From NCBI RefSeq assembly GCF_013376045.1, contig NZ_JABMJG010000007.1, positions 124,001 through 188,000 on the forward strand: a stretch of 64,000 bases of DNA, given 5' to 3'. The position numbers were made by a program, and so were the translations under genes. Every line of letters starts with the position of its first letter. Within the stretch, counting starts at the first letter, position 1. Below the pieces are notes generated by a model. It was given only the letters and a program-made list of their open reading frames with translations, searched no databases and was not told where the DNA came from. Below are positions 1-9,701 of this stretch, piece after piece. This stretch comes from Variovorax sp. SG517. GTDB lineage: Bacteria; Pseudomonadota; Gammaproteobacteria; Burkholderiales; Burkholderiaceae_C.

Positions 1-1720
1 CCGACGCCTTCTCGCGCTCGGCGGTCTTGCGGTTGAAAGCCTCGTCGATGGGCGCGCGGAATGCGTCCCACAGCTTCTGTTCATGGCGGCGGTCGAGCGG
101 CACGCTCTGCGCCTCGGCCTGCCAGCGCTGCTGCAGCGCCTTGACGGCGTCGATGCGCAGCACCGGCTGGGCGCCGAGCTCGGTCGCCTCGGCGATCATG
201 GCCTGGCGACGTTCGACGCTTGCCTTCTGCGCCGTCTCGAACGGTGCGCGCGCGGCGCCGAAGGCTTCGTTCCACAACGGCTGCAGCTCGGCGAACACCT
301 TCTCGCCCACGTGGCCGGCATCGCGCCAGCGGTCGGCGAACTGGTGCAGCGCGCGGTTGTGCGCCTTCAGGTCGGTGGCACCGGCATGCTCGGCGGCCCA
401 GGCCTTGACCTCCTCGATCAGTGCAACGCGCAGCGCGCGGTGCTCTGCCGCATCGGCGCGGACCTTCTCGAGCCAGGCCTCGACAACCTTGTGGGCTTCG
501 TTGCAGGCTTCATCGAAACGCTTCCAGAGCGCATGGTTGGGCACGCCGCCCTGGTCGGCCTGCTTCCACTGGTCGCGCAGGGCGCGCAGCGTTTCCTGCA
601 TCTTGCGCCCGCCGAGGGCCTGGCCTTCGGGGCGCTTGAGCAGGCCTTCGGCCTTGGCGACGAGGTCTTCGCGCACCTTGTCGGCGCTCCAGCGCTGCCA
701 GCCTTCGAGTTCGCCGGCAGCCACCAGCGCGGCATGCACGCGGGCTTCGAGCGGCGCATCGACCAGCTTGCCGTGTTCCTTGAGCACGGCGCGCAGCGCG
801 GCAGCCGCGCCGGCGCTGGCCTTGCCGTGGCCTTCGGCGGTTTCCTGCTCGAGCTTGGCGAGCGCGGCCTGGACGGCGTCCTGAGCGGCGGCGCGCACGG
901 CCGGATCGACCTTGGGCGCGGCCGGGCGGGCGGGAGCAACGGGCTTGGGCGCCACGACCTCGCCGCGCGCGGCGCGCAGTTCGTCGGCCCACACGGGCAC
1001 GGGCGGCAGCGGTGCCGCTGCATCGGCGGCGGCGGCGACGGCCTGGGCCAGCGCGCTATGGAACGCGTCGGACACCACCAGCAATTGCGACTTCGACGAT
1101 TCGAGCTGCGGCGCGAACTTGGCGTCGAGGCTGCTCCAGTTGGCATCGCCGACGATCTCGGCGGCCTGCTGCTGCCAGTGCGCCACGTCGGCGCGCAGCG
1201 ACTCTTCGGCGACCTGGGCGTCCTGCCAGCCCTTGGTGGACAGCACCTCGAAGCGCTGCGCCAGCAGCACGGCGGCTTCGCGGTGCACCTGCGCGCGGTG
1301 CTGCAGGTCTTCGATGCCCTTGACGCGCTCCGACAGCTTGAGCTTCAGGCCCGCCAGCGGCTCGCGCGACAGCGGCGCACCGGCCTTGGCGGCGTCGCGC
1401 TGCCAGGCGAGCGCATCGGCAATGTTGAGCTTGGACTGGGCGAGCAGCGCTTCCGCCTTCTGCGCCCATTCGGCGGCGATCGCCTCCTGGCCCTTGGCGC
1501 GCTTGAGTTCGTCGAGCTTTTCGCGCAGCAGGCGTGCGGCGCCCTTGTCACGACCGCTCAGTTCCTTGAAGACTTCCTGCATCTGCTCGGGCGCCGGGTT
1601 GCCCGCGAGCCAGTCGCGGATGCGCGCGGCGCGCTCGCCGGAAGTCGGCGCGGTGAAGGCGCCGCCGGTGAGCGTATCGAGGGCCTGAATGTCGTGTGGC
1701 TTGGAAGAAGTAGAGGTCAC
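1..1720 (-). CDS. DUF349 domain-containing protein, 3' end beyond window
   Basis: A minus-strand frame is open from a GTG at 1720 to the left edge, about 573 codons, so the C-terminus is missing. It has no upstream ATG and begins VTSTSSKPHDIQALDTLTGG. The translation is rich in Ala, Glu, Lys, Arg and Trp and shows repeated helical segments of the DUF349 type, such as ALRDQWKQADQGGVPNHALW followed by KRFDEACNEAH, and LHQFADRWRDAGHVG. DUF349 proteins are helical cytoplasmic proteins of unsettled function in proteobacteria. The GTG start is inferred from the frame and the protein start; there is no strong Shine-Dalgarno sequence. The long plus-strand open frames over the same bases are compositional shadows. 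Confidence 0.8.
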   Translation of the reverse strand, partial: MTSTSSKPHDIQALDTLTGGAFTAPTSGERAARIRDWLAGNPAPEQMQEVFKELSGRDKGAARLLREKLDELKRAKGQEAIAAEWAQKAEALLAQSKLNIADALAWQRDAAKAGAPLSREPLAGLKLKLSERVKGIEDLQHRAQVHREAAVLLAQRFEVLSTKGWQDAQVAEESLRADVAHWQQQAAEIVGDANWSSLDAKFAPQLESSKSQLLVVSDAFHSALAQAVAAAADAAAPLPPVPVWADELRAARGEVVAPKPVAPARPAAPKVDPAVRAAAQDAVQAALAKLEQETAEGHGKASAGAAAALRAVLKEHGKLVDAPLEARVHAALVAAGELEGWQRWSADKVREDLVAKAEGLLKRPEGQALGGRKMQETLRALRDQWKQADQGGVPNHALWKRFDEACNEAHKVVEAWLEKVRADAAEHRALRVALIEEVKAWAAEHAGATDLKAHNRALHQFADRWRDAGHVGEKVFAELQPLWNEAFGAARAPFETAQKASVERRQAMIAEATELGAQPVLRIDAVKALQQRWQAEAQSVPLDRRHEQKLWDAFRAPIDEAFNRKTAEREKAS

Positions 1721-1755
1721 TGCGCGAAATCGTTGTCTTGGTAGAGAAAGCGAAG

Positions 1756-1775
1756 GCGCCGGCAAAGGCCGGCGC
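1756..1775. repeat. perfect 8-bp inverted repeat before the DUF349 gene
   Basis: GCGCCGGC and GCCGGCGC face each other around a 4-nt AAAG loop, 36 nt upstream of the DUF349 start. On the minus strand it is followed by a mildly T-rich stretch. It may act as a secondary terminator for the DUF748 gene or as part of the DUF349 leader. Confidence 0.5.
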
Positions 1776-1890
1776 ACATCGACATTTTCACCCACTTGCG
1801 GCCGGCCGCAGAAATCCATGCCGAAACGGCGCTGCGCGCGAAGGTAGTGGGTGGTGGAGCCGACGGACTACATATATAGCGAGCCGGAGG

Positions 1891-1928
1891 AAAAAACCAA
1901 GTGGGCGGGTGCGATCGCGCCCCACCCC
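1891..1928 (-). terminator. probable rho-independent terminator of the DUF748 gene
   Basis: Starting 13 nt past the DUF748 stop, the minus strand can form a stem of GGG/CCC, a T-G wobble and GGG/CCC around a GC-rich loop. After a short spacer there is a run of six T (A-run at 1891-1896 on the plus strand). The stem is short but the U-tract is good for this genome. Confidence 0.6.
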
Positions 1929-1941
1929 ATTTGGCGTCGGG

Positions 1942-4900
1942 TTACTTCATGGTCAGGCTGAGTTCGGCGCCCGGCTTCCAGTCGCTGCCGCTGGCACTGG
2001 TGCGCACCGCCCCCAGGAAGAGCCGCTCGCTCGGCAGCTTCTTCGAGAGCAGGTAGTCGCGCACCGCCGCGCCGCGCTCGACGGCAAGCTGGCGCATCGA
2101 CTCCTCGTCGACCGGCACGCTGGCGAACAGCAGCTTTTCCATGTCCTGCAGCGGCAGGTCCTTGGCGAGGCCGACCATGTTGCGCGGCTTGGTGATGTCG
2201 GCGCGCTTGTACACGGCGGTCAGCAGCTCGGGGTATTCGGCATCGGTGACGGGCGCAACGTCGGTGCCCGTCTGGCCGCCGCGCACCGCAACGCGGCGCT
2301 TCTCGGCATAGGCGAGCTGGCGCACGCGCTGGCGCTGGTAGGCGTCGCGCTCCTTCTCGAGGCTGGAGGTGCCGACCACCGTCATCTGCAGCGTGGGCCG
2401 GTCGGTCAGCGCCTTGGCGACCTTGTCCAGGCTTTCCTTGGCGGAAGCGCTGAGCTCCGAACTGCCGGCCTCGAAGGTGATGGCGCTCGATTCGCCGCTG
2501 CCGCCACCCAGGCCGCCAGTGAGCAGGCTGAACGGCGCCGTCACGGCCTTCACGACCAGATTGACCACCGCCTTCCAGATCAGCGGGCCGACGCTGAACT
2601 GCGGGTCGTTCAGCGAGCCGCTGAGAGGCAGGTCGACATCGATCACGCCGTTGCGGTCGGCCAGCAGCGCCACGGCCAGCTTTACCGGCAGGCTGTTGGT
2701 GGAGCCCGCCACCTCGTCGCCGAACTGCAGCTGGTTGAGCACCAGCTTGTTGGTGGCGGTGAGCTGGCCGTCGGGCGCGACCTTGTAGTTGACGTCCATG
2801 CTCATCTTGCCGCGCTCGATGCCGTGGCCGGCGTAGCGCACCGAGTACGGCGACAGCGGCGCCAGGTCGAGGTCTCGCATCTTGGCGGTGATGTCGAGCT
2901 CGAGCGGCTTGGCCAGCGGATTGAGCTTGCCCGTTATTTCCAGCGCCGCGGTCTGCTGCGCCTTGCCGCGCAACTCGAGGTCGGCCAGCGCGGGCCGGCC
3001 GCTCTCGCCCTTCGGCGGATTGGACGAGAAGGAACTGAGCTTGCCGGTCAGCTCGCTCAGGTCGGCCGAATAGTTGGGCTTGACGAACAGGTCGGTGAAA
3101 TCGATCTTGCCGTTGACCAGGCTCATCGGGCCGAAGTTGATGACCGGCGCCGGGCCCGCATCGGCCGCCGCGGGCGCGGGCGCCGCCGCGGCAACGGCCG
3201 CCGGCTTGGACGGTTCGCGCGCTCCGCCGACCATTTCCTCCGCCGACACCGCACGGCCGGCGGACCGCTGCGCCGGCGCCGCCGCCGTGGTGGTGGTCGT
3301 TCCGCCCGGCCCCTTGCGGGTGCTGGCCTCGCCGGCTGCCGCGGCGGCCGCATTCGCTTCGGCCTCGCCCTTCTTGGTCAGGCTCAGCAGGTTGAGCCTG
3401 CCGGTGGGGTCGACGATCACGCGGGCGAAGAAATCGGTCAGCGTGGTTTCGCGCACGTCCACGTTCGGCGGCGCGTTGGGCGCCATGGTCACCTGCAGGC
3501 CGCGCAGGCTCAGGGTCTTCCAGCTCAGCAGCTGGTTGTTGCTGCGGTCGAAGCCCGGCGACTGGGTCAGCGAGACACTGTTGGCGCGGAAGTCGTCGAG
3601 CGCGGTGTCCCCGGCCAGCTTGACGCTCATGCCCACCGGCGAAGTGGCGTAGCGCACCGTGCCGCGATAGCTCGCGAAGGCGCGGCGGATGTCGACGTTG
3701 AGCGCGTCGGCGTAATAGGCCTTGAAAGCGTGCGCCGGGAAGGACGCGATCTCCACCCTGCCCTCGGCCGCCAGCGGCTTGAGCACGATGTTGCCCTTGT
3801 AGTCGAAGCGGCCCGGATCGGAGCGTCCGGAACCGATGCGGCCCGAAACCTCCAGCGGCGAAGTCGTGCTGGTTTCGGGCGCGAGCTTCTGGGCGTGCAG
3901 CTTGAAGGCAGTTACTTCCACCGTTACCGGCGTTGCGCCGGCCTTGTCTGAATAAGAGAGCGCGCCGTTGTCGACCGCCAGCGTGCCGACGGTCAGCGCC
4001 CAGGGCTTGGTATTGGCGCCAGGCTGCGGCGTTTCGGCGGCGGCGGGCTTGGGCGCTGCGACCTTGGCCTCGGCCTCCTTCGTGCCGCCGCCGGCCGGCG
4101 TCTTGAGCCAGCGCTCGAACATCCAGCGCTTCTCGCTGTCGCGCTCCACGCGGATCTTCGGGTTGGTCGCGGTGAACGAGGCTACGTTCAGCGTGTGCTT
4201 CGTCATGTCGGCCTCGGCGTCGACCAGCTCGAAGCGTCCGACGCTTGCCAGCGCCGTCTTGCCCTGGGTCAGCGCCAGCCCGTCGGCGGACACCCGGCGC
4301 GCCTTGAACTTCAAGTCGGGCTGGGCCCAGGCGATGTCGATCTGGCCGCTGAGCTTGCCGTCGAGCGTGGGCTCCAGGCTCTGCGCCAGATAAGGAGCGG
4401 CCAGCGACAGCGGGAGCGCGGCGACCTCGGTCTGCACGTCGGCCACCTTGTCGGTTGCGTTGCCCTTGAACTTGAGCGAGGCGCCGGCAACGGCGGTGCT
4501 GCCGCTGAATTCGGCCGGCTTTTCCATCGGCCAGGTGACGCCCGAGACGTCGATGCCGAGGTCGGTCAGGTCGACTGCCGCCGCGGGATTGACGGTTTCG
4601 TCGCGCCAGCCGATGCGCCCGCCGTTCAGGGCCACCTTGTCCACCTGCACCTTCAGCGCCGGCTTCGGCGCGGGCTTGCCTGCCGCTGGCGCGCTCGCTG
4701 CCGCGGCGGGCGGCGGGGCCACCTTCTCTGCCGCACCAGTCGCCGGGTCGGTCGCGAGCAGGTTGAGCTTGCCGGCCGCGTCGCGAGCCACGGCAAGCTG
4801 CGGGTTGGCCAGCGCCACCTCGCTCAGATGGAATACCGACTCCAGCGGACGCACGTCGGCCAGCCCCAGCTTGAGCGACTCGAAGGCCAGCAGGTCGCGA

Positions 4901-5763
4901 CCGCGCGCGTCGGCCACCTTGGTGGTGTGGGCCTCGACCGTGCCGGTGATCTTCAGGCCGGTGGTGGCAGCCTGCTCGAAGCCGATCTTCAAATCGGCGT
5001 CGAGGCTGCCCGCCTGCAGCTTCACCGGCAGGCCGCCGGGGATGTAGCCGAGGTACGGCACGAGGTCGAGCCCCTTGAACTGCACGTGGGCGTCGGTTTT
5101 GCGGTTGTCGGCGAAAGGCGTGGTGAAGGCAGCCGAGTCGAACTTGCTGCCGTTGAGGGCGAAGGCGAGCTTGGGCTCCGTATTGATGTCGCGCTTGGAA
5201 TCGAGGTTGCTCAGGAAAGGCACCTTGAGCACGAAGTCGCGCAGCTCGTGCTTGCGCTTGACGGTCTGGTCGTCGAAGTCGACCGAGCCACCATTGATGG
5301 CGATGTTGTAGATGGCGAAACGCGCGGGCTTGGCGTTCGGATCGGGCGGCGGGCCGGCCGCGAGCCTGGCCAGGATGTCGTCGATGTCGTACTTGCCGTC
5401 CGCCAGGTGCGTGAGCAGGATGGCCGGGCCGTCGAGGGTGACCGCGTCGATCACCGGAGCGAGGCGGAAGATCGACTGCAGTTCGGCGTCGGCATAGATG
5501 CGGTTGATGGCCACCTGCGGCTTGCTGCCGTCGGCGGTGGCGATGCGCAGGTCGTTCAGCGCGAGTTCGAGCGTCCAGGGCTTGAAGTCGATCTTGCCGA
5601 CCGTCACCTGCCGGCCGAGCTTTTCACTGGCGATCTTCTGGATCTGGCTCTTGGCGATCGGCGGTACTGCCAGCCAGGCGATGACCCAGAAGGCCAACAG
5701 CGCCAGCAACGCGACGATCCCACGTCGCACCCATTTGTTCTGTTTGATCGAAGCTACGTCCAT
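1942..5763 (-). CDS. DUF748 / AsmA-like envelope protein
   Basis: A 1273-aa protein starting MDVASIKQNKWVRR. A single N-terminal membrane anchor (about residues 10-30, VALLALLAFWVIAWLAVPP) is followed by a long periplasmic part built of repeated beta-strand segments of the AsmA/DUF748 kind (VGKIDFKPWTLELALNDLRI near the start). Two low-complexity Ala/Pro linkers lie near the middle. A C-terminal OmpA-like segment (ITFEAGSSELSASAKESLDK) precedes a charged tail. AsmA-like proteins form bridge-like structures between the inner and outer membranes; a role in lipid or envelope homeostasis is inferred from that family. The open frame continues upstream to about 6165, but that part reads like non-coding DNA. 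The start at 5763 is chosen because the membrane anchor follows directly. Confidence 0.82.
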   Translation of the reverse strand: MDVASIKQNKWVRRGIVALLALLAFWVIAWLAVPPIAKSQIQKIASEKLGRQVTVGKIDFKPWTLELALNDLRIATADGSKPQVAINRIYADAELQSIFRLAPVIDAVTLDGPAILLTHLADGKYDIDDILARLAAGPPPDPNAKPARFAIYNIAINGGSVDFDDQTVKRKHELRDFVLKVPFLSNLDSKRDINTEPKLAFALNGSKFDSAAFTTPFADNRKTDAHVQFKGLDLVPYLGYIPGGLPVKLQAGSLDADLKIGFEQAATTGLKITGTVEAHTTKVADARGRDLLAFESLKLGLADVRPLESVFHLSEVALANPQLAVARDAAGKLNLLATDPATGAAEKVAPPPAAAASAPAAGKPAPKPALKVQVDKVALNGGRIGWRDETVNPAAAVDLTDLGIDVSGVTWPMEKPAEFSGSTAVAGASLKFKGNATDKVADVQTEVAALPLSLAAPYLAQSLEPTLDGKLSGQIDIAWAQPDLKFKARRVSADGLALTQGKTALASVGRFELVDAEADMTKHTLNVASFTATNPKIRVERDSEKRWMFERWLKTPAGGGTKEAEAKVAAPKPAAAETPQPGANTKPWALTVGTLAVDNGALSYSDKAGATPVTVEVTAFKLHAQKLAPETSTTSPLEVSGRIGSGRSDPGRFDYKGNIVLKPLAAEGRVEIASFPAHAFKAYYADALNVDIRRAFASYRGTVRYATSPVGMSVKLAGDTALDDFRANSVSLTQSPGFDRSNNQLLSWKTLSLRGLQVTMAPNAPPNVDVRETTLTDFFARVIVDPTGRLNLLSLTKKGEAEANAAAAAAGEASTRKGPGGTTTTTAAAPAQRSAGRAVSAEEMVGGAREPSKPAAVAAAAPAPAAADAGPAPVINFGPMSLVNGKIDFTDLFVKPNYSADLSELTGKLSSFSSNPPKGESGRPALADLELRGKAQQTAALEITGKLNPLAKPLELDITAKMRDLDLAPLSPYSVRYAGHGIERGKMSMDVNYKVAPDGQLTATNKLVLNQLQFGDEVAGSTNSLPVKLAVALLADRNGVIDVDLPLSGSLNDPQFSVGPLIWKAVVNLVVKAVTAPFSLLTGGLGGGSGESSAITFEAGSSELSASAKESLDKVAKALTDRPTLQMTVVGTSSLEKERDAYQRQRVRQLAYAEKRRVAVRGGQTGTDVAPVTDAEYPELLTAVYKRADITKPRNMVGLAKDLPLQDMEKLLFASVPVDEESMRQLAVERGAAVRDYLLSKKLPSERLFLGAVRTSASGSDWKPGAELSLTMK

Positions 5764-6206
5764 CGCTGGAGTGTGCCGCAAACATGCGTCGGCGCTAGGT
5801 ACGCAGAAAGGACGCAGGCCCCGTCCCGGAAGAATTACCGAAGAAAGGTCTTCATCGGGATCTCTCAGATGAAGAAAGCCCGGTGAGTCGACGGAATGTC
5901 TCGTCACCGGGCTTGATGGCGGGCACAAAACCCATGCCATCGATTCGCGCGACCGGAAGTCAATGGTTCCCGCCGTGCTGGCAGCAAGAGATTGCCACCG
6001 TTGCTCCTCGACCGCTGAACCCTCGGACTTGCACCTCGGGTTTCCCGGGCCTCGGAAGAACGCCTGAAAAGCCAGGCCCGTCCAGATTAGGCGTCGCCCC
6101 CTCCGATTGCAAACGTGTTTTACAAAGGGATTTCCCGTAAGCCGAAACACCTCTGTGGGAGCCAACTTTTAAACAATTATTAGCATAATAAAACAAGTTC
6201 TTATGC
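5764..6206. other. long intergenic region with an 11-bp inverted repeat
   Basis: No credible gene was found here. A perfect 11-bp inverted repeat, AAGCCCGGTGA (5876-5886) and TCACCGGGCTT (5904-5914), encloses a 17-nt loop. An AT-rich block at about 6165-6205 precedes the promoter of the lytic transglycosylase gene and may act as an UP element. I compared the region by eye with glycine, TPP and c-di-GMP riboswitches and saw no convincing match. Confidence 0.5.
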
Positions 6207-6234
6207 TTGACCGTGTATTTAGCCACGCTAGAAT
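6207..6234 (+). promoter_or_regulatory. sigma70-type promoter for the lytic transglycosylase gene
   Basis: TTGACC (6207-6212), a 16-nt spacer and TAGAAT (6229-6234) lie downstream of an AT-rich stretch. Transcription would start near 6241, giving a leader of about 190 nt before the gene at 6434, which is long for this genome. Confidence 0.6.
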
Positions 6235-6433
6235 CCGCGCTGCCCTGACCGCCCGACGCGGAGGGGCCACCTGAATCCGCTGCCGAACTCCCCCGGCTTG
6301 ATCAGGCCGCTGCGCTCCCACCAACCCTTCACTCCATGCGCGGAGCCTGATTCGTACCAATCCAAGCGCCGCTGCCCTCACCCATCGCCTTCCGTGGCGT
6401 TGCGACCCGGGTGCCGCACAGAAAGGAAGAGCG

Positions 6434-7273
6434 ATGAACAAGGCGTTTGATGCCACGGCCCGAGGGCTGAGGACCTTCGTGTCCGATGTGGCAGACGGCT
6501 TTTTTGAAATCACCCACAACGGGTTCGCACTGGTTGGCCTGGCCATCGTGTTCGCGGCACTCGCCCTGGTGGCGCGGCCCGACCTGCGCAAGACCGGCGA
6601 AGAGGAACTGATGGGCTGGCTGCAGTCGCGCAAGCCCGCGCCCGAGGCCACCGACCTCGAGCCGACCGCCATCGAGCGCACCACGGCCGCGAGCCCCGCC
6701 GACCTGCCCAAGCAGCAGGCCGCCGTGGCCTACTGGCTGAGCAAGAAGTACCGCGTGGCCGCCGAGCCGCTGAGCGTGCTGGTGGCCGAGGCCTACGGCA
6801 TCGGCAAGCGCACGAAGATCGACCCCACCCTGATCCTCGCGATCATGGCCGTCGAATCCAGCTTCAACCCCTTCGCCCAGAGCCAGGTCGGCGCGCAGGG
6901 CCTGATGCAGGTCATGACCCGCGTGCACGGCGACAAGTATGAAAGCGCGGGCGGCACGCTCACCGCGTTCGACCCGGTCACCAACATGCGCGTCGGCGTC
7001 AAGGTGCTGCAGGAATGCATCGCCCGCGCCGGCTCCCTCGAAGGCGGCCTGCGCTACTACGTGGGCGCCGCCAACCTCGAGGACGACGGCGGCTACGCCG
7101 CCAAGGTGATGGCCGAACACGAGCGCCTGCTGCAGGTGGCCAACGGCCGCGCGCCCTCGACGGTCACGCCGCCGACCGTGCGTCCGCAACCCATCCCCGT
7201 GGCGGTGCCCCCGGCCAAGCGCGAGGAAGGCTCCGAGCCGGCCAAGGTGGCCCTGCTTTCCTCCGTTTCCTGA
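6434..7273 (+). CDS. membrane-anchored lytic transglycosylase (SLT domain)
   Basis: A 279-aa protein with one N-terminal membrane segment (about residues 30-48, GFALVGLAIVFAALALVA), a linker, and an SLT/GEWL-like catalytic domain at about residues 110-235. The catalytic Glu lies in MAVESSFNPFAQS, followed by the family motif GAQGLMQVM and the later YYVGAANLEDDGGYAAKV, which matches the usual A-Y-N-AG block in position. The tail is Pro-rich. The enzyme would cleave peptidoglycan glycan strands to anhydromuropeptides from the periplasmic face of the inner membrane. The start is supported by AAGGAAG just upstream. It sits directly before the glyA riboswitch but has no functional link to glyA. 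Confidence 0.85.
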   Translation: MNKAFDATARGLRTFVSDVADGFFEITHNGFALVGLAIVFAALALVARPDLRKTGEEELMGWLQSRKPAPEATDLEPTAIERTTAASPADLPKQQAAVAYWLSKKYRVAAEPLSVLVAEAYGIGKRTKIDPTLILAIMAVESSFNPFAQSQVGAQGLMQVMTRVHGDKYESAGGTLTAFDPVTNMRVGVKVLQECIARAGSLEGGLRYYVGAANLEDDGGYAAKVMAEHERLLQVANGRAPSTVTPPTVRPQPIPVAVPPAKREEGSEPAKVALLSSVS

Positions 7274-7315
7274 AGAAGGAACATTGCGGTCCGGGTGGGG
7301 GCTACTGAGCTACAC

Positions 7316-7436
7316 TCGGCCGGTACGCGACTGGCGATAGGCGCAGCACCCGCACAAGGTGCCACGCGCTGACGTGGAATACCACTGGGAAGCGTACCGC
7401 CTGGTCACGCAGGCGTTCAGCCGTTCGCCTGGGCAG
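7316..7436 (+). promoter_or_regulatory. ZTP (pfl) riboswitch aptamer upstream of glyA
   Basis: The conserved pfl-motif blocks occur in order: GCGACTGGCGATAGG at about 7327-7341, CCACTGGGAAGCG at 7382-7394, and CCGTTCGCCTGGGCA at 7421-7435. A first stem pairs CGGTACGC (7321-7328) with GCGTACCG (7392-7399). ZTP/ZMP riboswitches sense the purine intermediate AICAR (ZMP/ZTP), which accumulates when 10-formyl-tetrahydrofolate is short, and they activate one-carbon genes. glyA is a recognised target class. The boundaries are approximate. Confidence 0.88.
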
Positions 7437-7481
7437 CCCTTGTTTGGTTGAAGAACAAGGACCTCGTCTTCAAAGGACTGC
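7433..7481 (+). promoter_or_regulatory. glyA expression platform with two alternative pairings
   Basis: GCAGCCCTT (7433-7441), at the 3' edge of the aptamer, can pair with AAGGACTGC (7473-7481), which contains the glyA Shine-Dalgarno (8 of 9 positions). The overlapping CCTTGTT (7438-7444) can instead pair with AACAAGG (7454-7460), a 7-bp hairpin with a 9-nt loop that would free the Shine-Dalgarno. No U-tract follows, so translational control is more likely than termination. The switch mechanism is inferred from complementarity alone. Confidence 0.6.
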
Positions 7482-7482
7482 C

Positions 7483-8727
<1,245 letters not shown>

Positions 8728-8757
8728 TTTCTTCCGGGTCGCAGAAGACGTGGCCGC

Positions 8758-9201
8758 ATGAAATGCCCCTTTTGCGGCCATCTTGAAACGCAGGTCGTCG
8801 AGACCCGCGTTTCGGAAGACGCCGACTTCGTCCGCAGGCGCCGCCAGTGCAGCGCCTGCGACAAGCGCTTCACCACCTACGAACGGCCCGACGTCAATTT
8901 TCCCGTGGTCGTGAAGAAGGACGGCAGCCGCGCCGACTTCGACTCGACCAAGGTACGCGCCTCCATGATGCTGGCGCTGCGCAAGCGCCCCGTGAGCATC
9001 GAACAGATCGACAACGCCCTGCTGCGCATCGAGCAGAAGCTGCTGGCCAGCGGCCTGCGCGAAATCGACTCGACCAAGGTCGGCGAGCTCGTCATGCGCG
9101 AACTCAAGAAGCTCGACAAGGTCGCCTACGTGCGCTTCGCCTCGGTGTACCGCAGCTTCGAGGACGTGGACGAGTTCAGGCAGCTGCTGCGCGACATCTG
9201 A
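8758..9201 (+). CDS. nrdR: transcriptional repressor NrdR
   Basis: A 147-aa repressor of ribonucleotide reductase genes. The N-terminal zinc ribbon has Cys at 3, 6, 31 and 34 (MKCPFC and QCSACDKRF). It is followed by an ATP-cone domain ([20 protein letters not shown] to about residue 140), which senses ATP and dATP and controls binding to NrdR boxes in nrd promoters. Length matches the family (about 150 aa). It is probably co-transcribed with glyA. Its target nrd genes are not in the window. It is convergent with the pilus operon, ending 28 bp from pilE. Confidence 0.96.
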   Translation: MKCPFCGHLETQVVETRVSEDADFVRRRRQCSACDKRFTTYERPDVNFPVVVKKDGSRADFDSTKVRASMMLALRKRPVSIEQIDNALLRIEQKLLASGLREIDSTKVGELVMRELKKLDKVAYVRFASVYRSFEDVDEFRQLLRDI

Positions 9202-9229
9202 GCCGCGCCGCCGTCGCCCTTTTCAGCCT

Positions 9230-9691
9230 TCAGCGGTCCCAGCAAAGCTGCACCAGCGCATCCGAGGCGCTGCCGCGGCCGGCGGCCAGCCTGGCACCCT
9301 GCTGGTTCACGGTGAGCGTTCCGCATTCATCGCGCCTCGACGCGCCCTGCGGCACGGCATGCAGGGTGAATGTGTTCGCGGTCCTCGTGCCGTAGCGGAT
9401 GACATAGCTGGCCGGCCCGGACGGCGGCGACTGGCTCAGCCCCGCCGGCAGCACGACGCCTTCCGGCGGATACCTGCCGTTCGCGGTCAGGTAGCGCTCG
9501 GACCACTGCGCCGCCTGCAGCAGTTGCTGCTTGGCATCGGCTCGCTTGGCCCACAGCACATAGCGCGTATAGCTCGGGTAGACGATGGAGGCCAGGATGC
9601 CGATCACCGCGATCGCGATCATGACCTCGATCAGCGTGAAGCCACGCGGGCGCGCCCGTTCGCCAGCCCTTGGCCTGGAGTGCCTTTTCAT
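9230..9691 (-). CDS. pilE: type IV pilin-like minor pilin, PilE type
   Basis: A 153-aa prepilin with a basic leader of 17 residues ending in Gly, then the class III signal FTLIEVMIAIAVIGILASIV with Glu at mature position 5. This is the hallmark of prepilin peptidase substrates that assemble through the type IV pilus machinery. The C-terminal half has paired Cys (DECGTLTV near residue 126 and a terminal LCWDR) suited to a disulfide D-loop. It is the last gene of the fimT-pilV-pilW-pilX-pilY1-pilE operon, 10 bp after pilY1. From its position it is more likely a minor pilin than the major pilin. Confidence 0.88.
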   Translation of the reverse strand: MKRHSRPRAGERARPRGFTLIEVMIAIAVIGILASIVYPSYTRYVLWAKRADAKQQLLQAAQWSERYLTANGRYPPEGVVLPAGLSQSPPSGPASYVIRYGTRTANTFTLHAVPQGASRRDECGTLTVNQQGARLAAGRGSASDALVQLCWDR

Positions 9692-9701
9692 GGTCCGTGC
9701 C

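Noticed and set aside
83-1744. 553-codon open frame on the plus strand
   Set aside because: It is antisense to the DUF349 gene, Gly/Arg/Leu-rich without family resemblance, and explained by GC-biased third positions of the minus-strand gene.
1738-5886. Long plus-strand frames across the DUF748 gene
   Set aside because: The minus-strand protein has a clear membrane anchor and AsmA-like repeats; the opposite frames are low-complexity shadows.
5764-6010. Possible glycine or TPP riboswitch
   Set aside because: Short resemblances such as CTGAGAGATC are present but the other conserved blocks and stems are missing.
5764-6165. N-terminal extension of about 134 residues for the DUF748 protein
   Set aside because: The extension does not look like protein, and the membrane anchor directly follows the ATG at 5763.
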